Source: Bacteroidota bacterium
Lineage (GTDB): Bacteria; Bacteroidota; Ignavibacteria; Palsa-1295
NCBI GenBank assembly: GCA_021825235.1
Contig: JAKAIL010000007.1
Span: 1 to 35,240, forward strand
Reading direction: 5' to 3'
DNA: 35,240 nucleotides
Shown: positions 18,401-27,000 of the stretch, one piece after another
Layout: the number at the start of each line of letters is the position of its first letter
Position numbering within the stretch: the stretch's first letter is position 1
Translations under genes and position numbers: made by a program
Notes under the pieces: generated by a model
What the model saw: only the letters and a program-made list of their open reading frames with translations
Told to the model about the DNA's origin: nothing
Databases searched by the model: none

Positions 18401-21400
18401 AGAGCCGTTGAAGTCTGCAAGGCTGAGCGAATACTCGCGGCCATGGAGGGCGGCGCTGTCTTCGAGCATCGAAGCGCGCTGGACTTCCGCAAAGGTCATC
18501 GTGGACGGACGGAGCAGCGAGTATGTGTAGAGCGCTTGCTCACGCAGGGTTGGATGACGTTCGGTAATTGAAGAATCCGGCACGAAGTCGAGGCGTCCCT
18601 GATAAATCTGCTGAGCGTCACTGGTACCTTCAGCCGCTTTGGTCTCCTTCAGATTGACGCGGACGAATTCGTTCGTGGTCGTATTGAAGACCATGAATAC
18701 CGTATAGTTCCGCGCGTAATCGTCGCGGTTGGAATCTGCAATCGGAACATCGGCCTGCAGGAAGAGCGGATAGCCAATGGGATGCGGTCCCTGGAAGTCT
18801 GCCTGATACAGATCGATCTTGTTGACATAGGTCGGGTCCATATCGAAAATGTTCCGTGTGTACCGGTGCATCGAGGTAATCTGGTCCGGCAAACCGAGCG
18901 CAAACGCTTCGGCCGGGGCCAGACGATTGTTCGAATAATCGGCCACCTTCATATCGGTACCATGATCGAAGAGATCGTAGATACGGCCTTCCATCAGGAG
19001 CGTATCGGGAACCGTGCCAATGGTTACCGGCTGATAGGCAATTGGCGGATTGCTGTTCGGCTCGTAGATATTCGCGAAGCAACTCTTGTAGTAATCAACG
19101 AAGAAAGTTTGCTGCTGGGCACCAGTTGGCGGGTTGATCTCGGTGATCACCATGGGTCCCGTCTCGCCCCAGAAGTTTCCACGGAGCGTATCGGCACCGC
19201 TGACGCCCACGATGGTCGAGACCGGCAGGCGCAGGGTGTAACGGGCTACGTTATCGTAGATTGCATCGCCGCGCGAGTTCGACTCGTACGAGGGAAGCGG
19301 ACCTTCGAAGTCTGCCCATACGGTTGCACCCGCATTTGGATCGCCGGGATTGGAAACACCGGTCGAATCCAGATCGACGTTCGCCGAAGAGGGCGAAGTT
19401 GCAAGGTTATTGGCAATCAGACTTAGGTTCGACATAAACTTAAAGTCGTACCGGTCGCACCAGATAGCCGAACCGGAGTATGCCGTATCGCTCTCGAAGC
19501 GGACCTGACTTAAGAAGGTCGAATCGTGCGGAGTAATAATGTTCGCCGGATCGCTGGTAATCTGGACATAGAGTCCGCCGCCACGGCCATGAGCCGTTCC
19601 GGGGGTTGCAGGATTGTAGTTGTACAATAATGCGGAGTCCGGACCAAGTTCGGCGCGGTTGCCAATGAATCGTGTAAGTTCACGCTGATCGAACGGATAG
19701 ATACTGGCGCCTGCAAAGGTATCGCGCGGCGTGGTTACGTCATGCGCGTTATACTCGTTGTCTGCAAAATAGCGGTTGATCGGCACCTGATTACCGGCCG
19801 CAACGCCATCTTCGATATCGACGGCACCACCATTACCACCAACGACGAAGTTGTGGTTGTATTCGGTTGCGAACGTAGAATCGCGCAAGCCGACGAATTC
19901 CGCACCTCCACCGATGACGCCCATACCATAGAGCGTACCGCGGTTTACACCGCCGGTGGGGTTCAGGCGCGGATCGAATGGATTAACGCTATTATCTATA
20001 TGCCAGGAGCGGCGCTCGACTAAATCCGGTGTACCGCCGGAGAATGCATCGAGGAAAATACTGCCGCCGCCAATACCGGCAACGTTATTCGAAAACTCTA
20101 CGCGAAGTTCGACCGCGTACGGCCCACCTGGCCACGGGAAGTCCGCTGGCGCGAGATAGCCTTTGATATACACTTTATTCGGCGAGTAGATCGCGCCACC
20201 TTCCATGTAAGCGATGTTACCATCGAACCAGATCTTGCCGGAATCACGAATGGGGCCGACAAAGTGTTCGGCATCCACATTCAGCCGGGCAGCGGGAACG
20301 CCATAGGCATTCACCGGCGGCATATCCATGTGGATGGCGCCACCGATACCGGCAACGTTACCACGGAATGTGGCGGTCTTAAGAATGGCAAGACCGGGAA
20401 GACGGTCGGTAACGGACCCGTTCGAAGTCTGGCTCGGATTGCCGGAGTAGGCATTGACGGCGATCGCGCCACCCCAGGTATTGGCATCGTAATACTCGAC
20501 AGCAGAATCCGTATTGAACGTACCCTGCATCAGCACGAGCGCCGAGTTCGAACCGACATAAATCGCACCGCCTTCGGCATAGGAAAGATGTACCGTCGAG
20601 CCACCCACGATAGCTGTATTATCGAACGTATTATCGGCCGAGCAACGCTCGAAGAGTTCTACGTCCTGAGCGGCGGCAAAGTTTACGGGATTTGACGGTG
20701 TGCCAGTCGTAAAGGCATTGTCGCCGAGATACGCGGTCACGAAATCGGAGGCGTTGTAGCTCGCGCTATTCGAAGCCATGTAGATGGCGCCGCCCAAGGC
20801 ATAGTTGCTCACCGGCGCCGTCGTCTCGTAATTCTCTACGCGCGTATCGCGGATCGTGAGCAAACACACCTGGCGATTCTGAAGCGCCAAGCGTCCATCG
20901 TCCGGAACCGGGAATCCGGCTGGCGACTGAAGGAATGCAAATGCGCCGCCGGCGAAAGAAGCCTGACAGCTATCGACGATAGCATCGTAGATGAAGGTGT
21001 TATGTGAGAATGTCGCGATACAGGCACCAACGCCGTTGACCGCGGCATTCATCTGCGTGTTGAACACAGCATCCGTCGGATCGAGGAAGGGATTGTACAG
21101 CAGCGTTACATCGACTGTATTGCGCTTCCGGAAATCAACGAAGCGGACGTTGGCAAAATAGGCCGAGTCCGAATTCGGAAGTACAATGATATGGCCCCAT
21201 TCATGGGAGTTGGCATCCACGGGCATACCTCGGAAGAGAATCCGGCGGTTGAGCCCCGTGTATCCATTGGCGATGAGTTTGCCGCCAGCGGAGTCGATAA
21301 TGCGGCTGTTCGGAAGGAACCACACTTCGGCACCTTCGTCGATCTTCAGTTCAGCACCCGACGCGATGTCGAAGTTGCCCGAAATCTGATAGATCGTATC

Positions 21401-21544
21401 CAGCGCGCTGTTATTCGGCACGCGCGGATGCAGCTCTCTCGTGGACGAGAGGTAGCCGGAGATAGTGACTAAGTGCTGCGCCTGCGCCTGGCTTGCAAAG
21501 CCCAGGGCAAGGAGCACGATAAACGCAGTCAAGTAACGGTACAT
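15401..21544 (-). CDS. Giant T9SS-exported beta-helix protein (2047 aa)
   Basis: GGAGG four bases before the ATG at 21544 and a signal peptide (MYRYLTAFIVLLALGFASQAQAQ) fix the start; the ORF-track start 40 codons earlier is unlikely. Residues about 30-730 have many GGAIY-type turns (GGAIYMASN, GGAIYVGSN, GIGGAIHMD, GGGSIFLD) like parallel beta-helix or polymorphic-outer-membrane-protein repeats. The middle is unrecognised. Around residues 1560-1600 the segment PKWLSIDPYSGVLTGTPGD is the motif of putative-Ig (cadherin-like) domains. The end (EPNYPNPFAGTTTLNFSV, DIYDAKGTLVRTLVNEQLDPGSYPVTWDG) is a FlgD-like/T9SS sorting domain. Likely a large surface adhesin or matrix protein (inference). It is the largest gene here and has its own terminator. 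Confidence 0.88.
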   Translation of the reverse strand: MYRYLTAFIVLLALGFASQAQAQHLVTISGYLSSTRELHPRVPNNSALDTIYQISGNFDIASGAELKIDEGAEVWFLPNSRIIDSAGGKLIANGYTGLNRRILFRGMPVDANSHEWGHIIVLPNSDSAYFANVRFVDFRKRNTVDVTLLYNPFLDPTDAVFNTQMNAAVNGVGACIATFSHNTFIYDAIVDSCQASFAGGAFAFLQSPAGFPVPDDGRLALQNRQVCLLTIRDTRVENYETTAPVSNYALGGAIYMASNSASYNASDFVTAYLGDNAFTTGTPSNPVNFAAAQDVELFERCSADNTFDNTAIVGGSTVHLSYAEGGAIYVGSNSALVLMQGTFNTDSAVEYYDANTWGGAIAVNAYSGNPSQTSNGSVTDRLPGLAILKTATFRGNVAGIGGAIHMDMPPVNAYGVPAARLNVDAEHFVGPIRDSGKIWFDGNIAYMEGGAIYSPNKVYIKGYLAPADFPWPGGPYAVELRVEFSNNVAGIGGGSIFLDAFSGGTPDLVERRSWHIDNSVNPFDPRLNPTGGVNRGTLYGMGVIGGGAEFVGLRDSTFATEYNHNFVVGGNGGAVDIEDGVAAGNQVPINRYFADNEYNAHDVTTPRDTFAGASIYPFDQRELTRFIGNRAELGPDSALLYNYNPATPGTAHGRGGGLYVQITSDPANIITPHDSTFLSQVRFESDTAYSGSAIWCDRYDFKFMSNLSLIANNLATSPSSANVDLDSTGVSNPGDPNAGATVWADFEGPLPSYESNSRGDAIYDNVARYTLRLPVSTIVGVSGADTLRGNFWGETGPMVITEINPPTGAQQQTFFVDYYKSCFANIYEPNSNPPIAYQPVTIGTVPDTLLMEGRIYDLFDHGTDMKVADYSNNRLAPAEAFALGLPDQITSMHRYTRNIFDMDPTYVNKIDLYQADFQGPHPIGYPLFLQADVPIADSNRDDYARNYTVFMVFNTTTNEFVRVNLKETKAAEGTSDAQQIYQGRLDFVPDSSITERHPTLREQALYTYSLLRPSTMTFAEVQRASMLEDSAALHGREYSLSLADFNGSTPGDSICHEGIPAISKWYAGERYHTLPVRPGDNILVISRTELWKYGPAYAIAHGLQFTIGDVLPPAFVADVPQLASDSYNPNVRFVHEDVNYDASDAAHTLFRVAGYDVNQFYDPRFLFNPGNYTQLAISVTPDLFKGDVIPAVGSPVPGQPGNTYTAAAADSVRAHVRLNHWLKQTVIYNQNITGSNGYVLLSGTPHNPDVVPGGEGVTATLTNFPPNFTSESGLLQGFPGALGPDSLALSMWVFPPSMNCARTPDTTMANPDTLCVHSSTATYHFRIVVMDSLPVFQPFSVACNSAILADSLRYDVDLQTDDELEDSAAAAEMLPPATSLDKSMHPAWDFRYGRTSYDFATQPSWMVEPRGGIYVPIDSTDPNFKTRGIIHVRLDSLTAVSTGQNGQGPYLLPNPQVNGELNLDTIVGVEANDGHTGKTLNRWEVPILFVPTITNTLLDTAREGQDYSLNFQNPDSIERIIVQDPNPTQYFTYHLIYLGDTALVYHDVPHQVGEKPDGSPEIGTPDTLIGTTPKWLSIDPYSGVLTGTPGDTDAPRLQTICGEDSVEVLVTDGSYVPGQVITGCVATWKKFGLPVDSVNHPPFFVKGPGEMCVTNGTAWCDSAFVYDRDLLRGPCGADTLTVSSLDPRVTVKFALNDSTTINGRLATDTMKLNVCGEYNESQDWFNSTTIQPEYVRLKVTDASGATDTLTYPVHLGAQPAFECSIWVSNAVTELHPLQDIKRLCFGAGQFGTDSLDIVYCEFETAPAPPKSAFDARWILPIGGQLEGSTVDVRSNANPNALLTWQVQFQPGNEAGGAGSLYPVNICWNSSCMDTSSLSGTYKTGHFYLRNPVNTQEFNIDMATGAANIDNSLYTLTRISSDSLCLQIRDQGLTNALIVFVPASSGVGTGSAQPVFALEPNYPNPFAGTTTLNFSVAHRSNVRIDIYDAKGTLVRTLVNEQLDPGSYPVTWDGMDESGAAVPDGAYIAHMSAGTFNATVNMSLVRNAH

Positions 21545-21790
21545 ATTACCTCCATTAGTGAGGAACAAAGACCGCATTCGGTTAACGCGGGCCGAGCGCG
21601 TGCTCGATCCGCCGGCAGCCGGACGGTCCGTAAACAAAAAATTAGTATCCTGGTCGAGTCGCATTTGTCCAGTTAATCTTTAGAACCTCGATGGTTTCGA
21701 ATCACATGGCCCGGAAGGTCTCGGCGCTTTTTTCGGCGCTCCGAATTCCCGGGCGTTTCTTAATACACTCTGTTGTTTTTCAAAGCCGCC

Positions 21791-22522
21791 TCATAGCTCC
21801 ACGTTCATTTTCAGCAGTTCGCGCTTGGCGGCGTCATCGAACTGCGTGTTCGGATAATCTCCGATGATTTCGCGATACAGGCTGACAGCCTTGTCGCGCT
21901 TGTTCGCCCCTTCATTGTCCCGCGCGGCAGATAAGAAGTAATCCGCTGCCAGCGGATTCGTCGTATCGCGGCGCGCAGCAGATTCAAATAACTCCGCTGC
22001 TTCCGTTTTGTTACCTCTATGCTCAAGAATAGCTGCGCGCCCTGCTTCAATCGATGCCTCAATGAGCGGATAATCGCTCGAAGCATTATTAAAAGCGCGG
22101 CTGGCACTATCGTATTTGCCTAAGGCATAGTAACAATTACCTAAAAAGAGATCGGCTTCTCGGCCCGGAGCCGTCGAGCCATATTGCTCAACAATATAGC
22201 GAAGACCGTAAATCGGCTCTCCGCTGATATGCTGGGTCCGGCTGCCATCGATGGCATGACGATAGTCGTTCTGAAAATAATAATTAAGCACGCGGGTGAG
22301 ATACGTTGCGGCGCGATCGCTATTGGCTTTGCGCTCACCGCTCCACCAGATGAGTCCCACAATGATCGCTACGATAACCACGGCACCGGCCGCGACCATG
22401 CGTGGATTATTCAAAATCCAATCACGCGACGTTTCATAGCGCAACAGCAGCGTCTCGGTCGTCGAGAGCCGCTCCGTGCCTGGCCGTTGTACTTCTTTAA
22501 GTTCTCGTTGCGAACGGATCAT
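21791..22522 (-). CDS. Membrane-anchored TPR-repeat protein
   Basis: The 243-aa protein has a cytoplasmic N-terminus, one transmembrane helix (about residues 41-60, RMVAAGAVVIVAIIVGLIWW) and a periplasmic helical region with TPR-like units (GREADLFLGNCYYALGKYDSASRAF, IEAGRAAILEHRGNKTEAAELFESA, RDKAVSLYREIIGDYPNTQFDDAA). This resembles YfgM/BamD-like or tol-pal-associated TPR proteins in layout, but I cannot name it. Such proteins usually scaffold envelope complexes. A TAnnTTTG element (22536-22543, minus) lies just before the ATG and would give a very short leader. The 246 bp between its stop and the start of the 2047-aa gene contain only imperfect GC-rich inverted repeats (21707-21760), possibly a terminator. 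Confidence 0.88.
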   Translation of the reverse strand: MIRSQRELKEVQRPGTERLSTTETLLLRYETSRDWILNNPRMVAAGAVVIVAIIVGLIWWSGERKANSDRAATYLTRVLNYYFQNDYRHAIDGSRTQHISGEPIYGLRYIVEQYGSTAPGREADLFLGNCYYALGKYDSASRAFNNASSDYPLIEASIEAGRAAILEHRGNKTEAAELFESAARRDTTNPLAADYFLSAARDNEGANKRDKAVSLYREIIGDYPNTQFDDAAKRELLKMNVEL

Positions 22523-22625
22523 CCGCGTTCGTGTGCAAAACTAATTTCGTTACCAGCGCTTGCTGGCCGGCTTACGCCGATGGTGCCTCCTACAGCGTTC
22601 TCGTCCGTGGTGGCGTGATATGTAG

Positions 22626-22699
22626 CGCGCCCGGAAGGACTTGAACCCTCAGCCTTTGGAACCGGAATCCAACGTTCTATCCAGTTGAACTACGGGCGC
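22626..22699 (-). tRNA. tRNA-Arg (anticodon CCG)
   Basis: On the minus strand the acceptor stem is GCGCCCG/CGGGCGC, the D-arm is TAGTTCAACTGGATAGAAC, and the anticodon stem TTGGA/TCCAA encloses the loop TTCCGGT, giving anticodon CCG. The T-arm is GAGGG-TTCAAGT-CCTTC. It is 74 nt including the discriminator G. The next bases are CTA, so CCA is not encoded and must be added after transcription. It reads CGG arginine codons. Confidence 0.96.
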
Positions 22700-23259
22700 C
22701 AGCTCCGCTATTCGCTCCGGCCCCGTGGAGCCGGCACAAATACATTTCTACAAATATACGAACCTTTATCGCCCGCTCCGATAAATTTTGTGGAAAAAAT
22801 TCTATCGGAAAGAGCGCAAATGTCCCTGCCCGCGGCTTGCGGTTAAGAAGCTCCGAAATAACTTCGGAATTTCCGTTTTGTTACACCTTGCTGAATCTTT
22901 TTTCAAAAATTTTTTCGTCGCTTACCTCAAAAACCATTCCCGAAATGCCAAAAGATGGCTCTGCCGTTCAGATTTCGCGGTTTTTCCGCCCCATGACGCC
23001 GGTGAATTTTTTTTTCTTTGTTCTCGACGCCATGGGGCGGAGCGAACGAAGTATTCACATAACCGCCAGTCTCCTTTAGAGACTTGCCCCTATGACAGCT
23101 ATGATTCCCCTTCGTTCGACATCCGCATGCCCACTCTTTATAAATAATTATGAACTATGAAAAATGAAGTATGAAAGTTGCCTCGGGTGCCTTGGCTAAA
23201 CTATGACTCCCCTGAATGGCTGCCGTAGCTGGTTGCTTCCATACCTCATTTTTCGTAGC
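22700..23259. other. Gene-poor region between rlpA and tRNA-Arg with small inverted repeats
   Basis: I find no supportable gene. The 119-aa plus-strand ORF (22788-23147) has no signal, domain or ribosome-binding site and is probably chance. The region holds a perfect 10-bp inverted repeat CCGCCCCATG (22986-22995) / CATGGGGCGG (23031-23040) whose loop contains nine T residues, a small stem AGTCTC-ctttA-GAGACT near 23068-23084, and CCGAA-ataac-TTCGG near 22855. A small RNA or a degenerate mobile repeat is possible. Confidence 0.5.
22751..22758 (-). promoter_or_regulatory. Possible -7 element (TATATTTG) for tRNA-Arg
   Basis: TATATTTG on the minus strand fits TAnnTTTG and lies about 50 bp upstream of the tRNA. 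The -33 element is not clear. Confidence 0.4.
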
Positions 23260-23262
23260 TCA
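23151..23262. repeat. Imperfect 27-bp inverted repeat spanning the rlpA stop codon
   Basis: TGAACTATGAAAAATGAAGTATGAAAG (23151-23177) is inverted at 23236-23262 with four mismatches, all transitions. The right arm contains the TGA stop codon of rlpA (23260-23262). It may act as a 3' hairpin, although the roughly 58-nt loop makes that uncertain. Confidence 0.75.
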
Positions 23263-23670
23263 CGATCCATTTTTGCCCCATTCTACCACGTGTAATCGTA
23301 CCCGGCCCAGGCCGGCGCGCACAATGCCGATGGCCTGCGCGGCGGCTTCCGTGAGGTCAATTATTCGTTCCTGCTTAACCGGTCCGCGGTCATTGATTCG
23401 TACCTCGACCGAGGCATTAGTTGCCAGGTTTGTCACCTGGACAACCGTGCCGAATGGGTAGGTTCGGTGGGCGGCAGTAAATTTTGAATTGTCAAAGATC
23501 TCTCCGTCGGCCGTTCGGCGGCCGTTAAACGCATTCGAGTAGAAAGATGCTATGCCGATCTCCGTGCCCGCCGTCGTTGTGGGGCGCGGAGCGCAGCCGC
23601 CAAGCCATATTACGACAGCGGCAACCATTGCCACCAAAGCCGATTTCCCGGCCATGCGAGGTCTCAGCAT
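23260..23670 (-). CDS. rlpA: RlpA-like septal-ring lipoprotein (DPBB fold)
   Basis: RlpA proteins are outer-membrane lipoproteins; some are lytic transglycosylases acting on peptide-stripped peptidoglycan at the division site. The start at 23670 gives a lipoprotein signal with lipobox LGGC (Cys26). The double-psi beta-barrel follows: GIASFYSNAFNGRRTADGEIFDNSKFTAAH, LPFGT-like YPFGTVVQVTNLATNASVEVRINDRGP, and IIDLTEAAAQAIGI. The conserved NDRGP and ID(L)T(E) acid/His positions look intact. There is no C-terminal SPOR domain, so at 136 aa it is a short form. The ORF-track start at 23727 is the -35 TTG of the promoter and is not a start codon. The gene ends inside an inverted repeat. Confidence 0.92.
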   Translation of the reverse strand: MLRPRMAGKSALVAMVAAVVIWLGGCAPRPTTTAGTEIGIASFYSNAFNGRRTADGEIFDNSKFTAAHRTYPFGTVVQVTNLATNASVEVRINDRGPVKQERIIDLTEAAAQAIGIVRAGLGRVRLHVVEWGKNGS

Positions 23671-23696
23671 CTTAAAGTACTCTCTACTTCTTAGTG

Positions 23697-23727
23697 CAAA
23701 TATACAATAAAAAACAAGGCTTGTCAA
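23697..23727 (-). promoter_or_regulatory. Near-consensus promoter of rlpA
   Basis: On the minus strand: TTGACA, 17 nt, TATATTTG. The last element fits both a sigma-70 -10 box and the Bacteroidota -7 consensus TAnnTTTG. It lies 27 bp upstream of the rlpA ATG. Immediately upstream are three AAGTA units (23726, 23739, 23751) and an inverted pair TACTTAA/TTAAGTA (23733-23755), a possible operator. Confidence 0.7.
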
Positions 23728-24090
23728 GTATTTACTTAAAGTATTTTCTTAAGTAGGGCTATTTTCCCATAAATCCACAAATTTTCGCAAAAAATTAATT
23801 TCCGCTCATTTTGCAGAGACACCGAGAGGTGGGGATTATTGCAATGTTCCCGATTTCAGAACAGCCTCTTCGAAAGCCGCTACGACTCATTGTCTTTTCG
23901 CAACGCGTTTCTTTCACATCGTAATGTGGACAACTTTTTGAAGCTTTTTCTGTCAATTGTACGCCAGTTCAGCAGTTTTGCTCTTCCCAGCCATTTTTTA
24001 TCCACAACGCAAATATTGGTTCCCGGCTGGCTGTCCCGCGGAAACTCACACTATCCCATCCCGGACACAGGCCCGTGGACTCAGAAGTCC
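23728..24090. other. AT-rich intergenic region with DnaA-box-like sites
   Basis: I find no gene; the 109-aa and 65-aa plus ORFs are not convincing. It contains an exact TTATCCACA (23998-24006), TGTGGACAA (23925-23933, the reverse of TTGTCCACA) and a weaker AAATCCACA (23771-23779), next to an AT-rich run (23760-23805). Confidence 0.4.
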
Positions 24091-27000
24091 TTACCGTTCG
24101 ATCGCCACGCTCCGGCTTTCGGCATACCCGCCGGAACTGATGCGCAGGAAGTAAATGCCGCTGGGTAGCCCGCTGACGTTGAGGGCGGTTTCGAAGTGGA
24201 TAGTGGATAGTGGAGAGTGGTGAACGAGGACGCAGTTCCCAAGCGCATCGAATAATTGGAACTCCAAATCGGACTTGGGATCTCGGAGTTCGGATCCCGG
24301 ATTTCCGGACCCCGGTTCCCGGATGCCGGTCCCCGTTACCGCCAGAACGGTCGAAGCCGGATTGGGAACCACGCCTGTAATGCTAAACGGCGGCTCATGC
24401 TCCATCGCTTGCTGGATGGTGAGATCGCCGCACCGGTAGAGATACTGGAACCCCGAGCCGTTGCTGTCCACGCTGGCGATGCAGTCCAGTGGCAGATTGA
24501 GTGGGCCATTGAAGGTGATGTCCGAGAGCGAGAGCGGCGTCGCGGAGGAATCCGTGAGATAGACCTGGAACGTAAGTGTGCCAATAGTGTCCGGTGAGTG
24601 CGCCGCGGTGGGCGCACTCCACGCGAACGTATCGCTCCGCGAAGGCGTCCGCGTGGTGGTCGCCGACCCCGGCGACCAGATCAGGCCCGAAGCGTTCCGG
24701 AGTTCCAGCAAATCGTCATTATGCGTGAGCACGAATCGCAGCCCTTTAAGTTCACTGGCTGCCGCGCCCGTATCGCCGGTGAGGATAACGTAAAAGGTTA
24801 CCGTCTGCGCAGCGTGGGCCGCGTAGGTCGGCGCTTCCAGCCCGACCGTCAGCTTCAGGGGCGGAATAATGGTCGCCACCAAGGGAATGGTTTTAGTCCT
24901 TGCGCCGTCGTTCGCGTCACTGAAGAAGGTTACACTATCTGCGGTGACGCCACTGCCGGCAGCATACTGTACCACCACCGGAATGGTATCGCCCGGCGGC
25001 AGCAGGGGCGGCAAGGCCCCGACCGACGAAAGGGCTGGGCTCGAAAAGACCATGCTATCGAGCATGAGCGTGTCACAGCCGGGATTCGCGAGCCAAAGCG
25101 TGGTGTCGCGGTATTCGCAGGCGAAGAGCGAACCGAAATTGCGGGTCGTGGTGTCGGCGGAGAGCGCGGTTGGGCCGCCGAGACCGAAGCCGGAAAGAGT
25201 TACCGCGGTATCGTGGCCGGGATCGTTCACGATATTGCGCTCATGGCAAGTAAGCGTAGCCGCGTGCGGGCCTTTGAGCCGTGGCGCAAATGAAATGGAA
25301 ACGATTGCCGAATCTCCCGACACAAGCAGCGAATCGGGAACCGAAACGAGCGAGAAGGCCGTGTCCCCGCTTACATGCAGGTCCGTTAAGACGAGCGTAT
25401 CGCAGCCCAGGTTGCGGAGCGTGTCCGTTACCAGCGTATCGCCCGAGCAGAAGGAAAGGCTGCCCATTTGTAGGGACGTGCTGCGCAGGGCCAACACGCC
25501 CATGCCTTGCACCGCGTGGCCTGTTAGCAAAATCACCGTGTCTTCAATCAAGCCCATTGAGGTAACGCGCAGCTTCACGGTTCCAGTAAAGGTTCCGGAA
25601 TCTGGCGGAGCGAAAATGTATTTGAAACCAACTGAATCACCCGACCGGATGACCACGGGAAGCGAAACCTTTGGTCCATCAAAACTGGCGCCAATGAGGA
25701 AAAGGCTCGTAATCGTATCCGGAGTGCAGTTCCAATTTTTAAAGTAAGCGAGATCCGTATCAGCAACCGAATTGGCGCACATCCTGAGCATACCGAAATC
25801 CAGGGAATCCGGAATGGAAAGCTTTGGCTGGGAAGGAATGGCCGTCAGAATAATCGTAAACGTTGTATCGAACTGCGTTGTAGTTCCCTCGTAATATCCC
25901 GTAAGTTCCACTGTTGCAGTGTCATAAAAGCTCGTATCGTGCGGGTCAAACTCGAAAGGGAGCCAATGGCGGTCGAATTGCAGCGTATCGGGAAGAGGCG
26001 ATTGGAACTGTAATCGATTCGAAGAAATATTTGAAATCGCCACATTCCTGATGATGAGCGACTGGCAGGAATCGATAGCAATATGGGCCGTATCATCGAC
26101 AAGTCCGCAGCTCCCGATGAGCGGAGCGGAACTTATCGAGAGTGACGCACTGGGGTTTGTGACGATAATCGTTCGCACCTCCTCCCAACTCGAGCAATGC
26201 CATGAGTTCTGGAACCTTACGGTGACGGTATCAGCTGCTGGAGAACGCCCTGGGAGGACCTCGAACCATGCCGTGTCCCGCTGATTCGCACCGAGGAGGA
26301 AGTTTGAGGCGCCCGCAGAACGCAACGGATAGAGACTATCCGTGTTCACGACAGTGTAAATACTATCCACGCACCCTTCGAGCGGAATAGGAACGCGAAC
26401 GCCCGAGCAATTCGAAGCAACGCGTATTGTGTCCGCAAGCGACATCGGAAACCCGGTGGAATCCAAGGGGTCGGTTACATCGTGCAACGCCCCATCGCCG
26501 CCAGTTGTCGTGAGATAAAGTGTAAGTTCGCTGTCACCTGAAATACCTCCATACGTTGGAACAACTACATACTGCCCCAGAGGGCCAAAAACCGCGATAT
26601 GGCCCACGCCTCCGGCAAGCGACCCAGGCATATTAGCGGAAGTCCACGTTTCTCCATCGTTTGTGGACCGTAGGCGGCGGGTATAAATAACCCCCGCTGC
26701 TCCGTCGAGAAACTCGTTCGCATATCCCAGTGAGTCAATTGTGTCGCGTTCCCATGACGTTCCGGAATCGAATGAGCAATAGACAAGGGCCTGTAAATCC
26801 TCAGCTCCGAACGCGAAGATTTTCGCACATGTGTCGCCATAGCAGCCATAGCGTTCAAAAATGTTTATGCCCGTGTTATGCCATGTTATTCCTCCGTCGT
26901 TTGAAATTTGGACAGAGCCAGGTGAGTTGTATTTAGAAGGGGAAGCGCCCGCAGGGACTGTCGTAAACAAGCAATGGAACTTATCTATACGCGCGAAGGT

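Noticed and set aside
17573-18571. 332-aa plus-strand ORF
   Set aside because: Also an antisense shadow of the 2047-aa gene with no signal or domain.
21707-21760. Terminator after the TPR gene
   Set aside because: The GC-rich arms near GCCCGGAAGG and TTCCCGGGC pair poorly, and the CGGCGC units around the T6 run are direct, not inverted; too weak to list as a feature.
22788-23147. 119-aa plus-strand ORF between rlpA and the tRNA
   Set aside because: No ribosome-binding site, odd composition (clusters of Phe, Arg and Cys) and passes through inverted repeats; probably chance.
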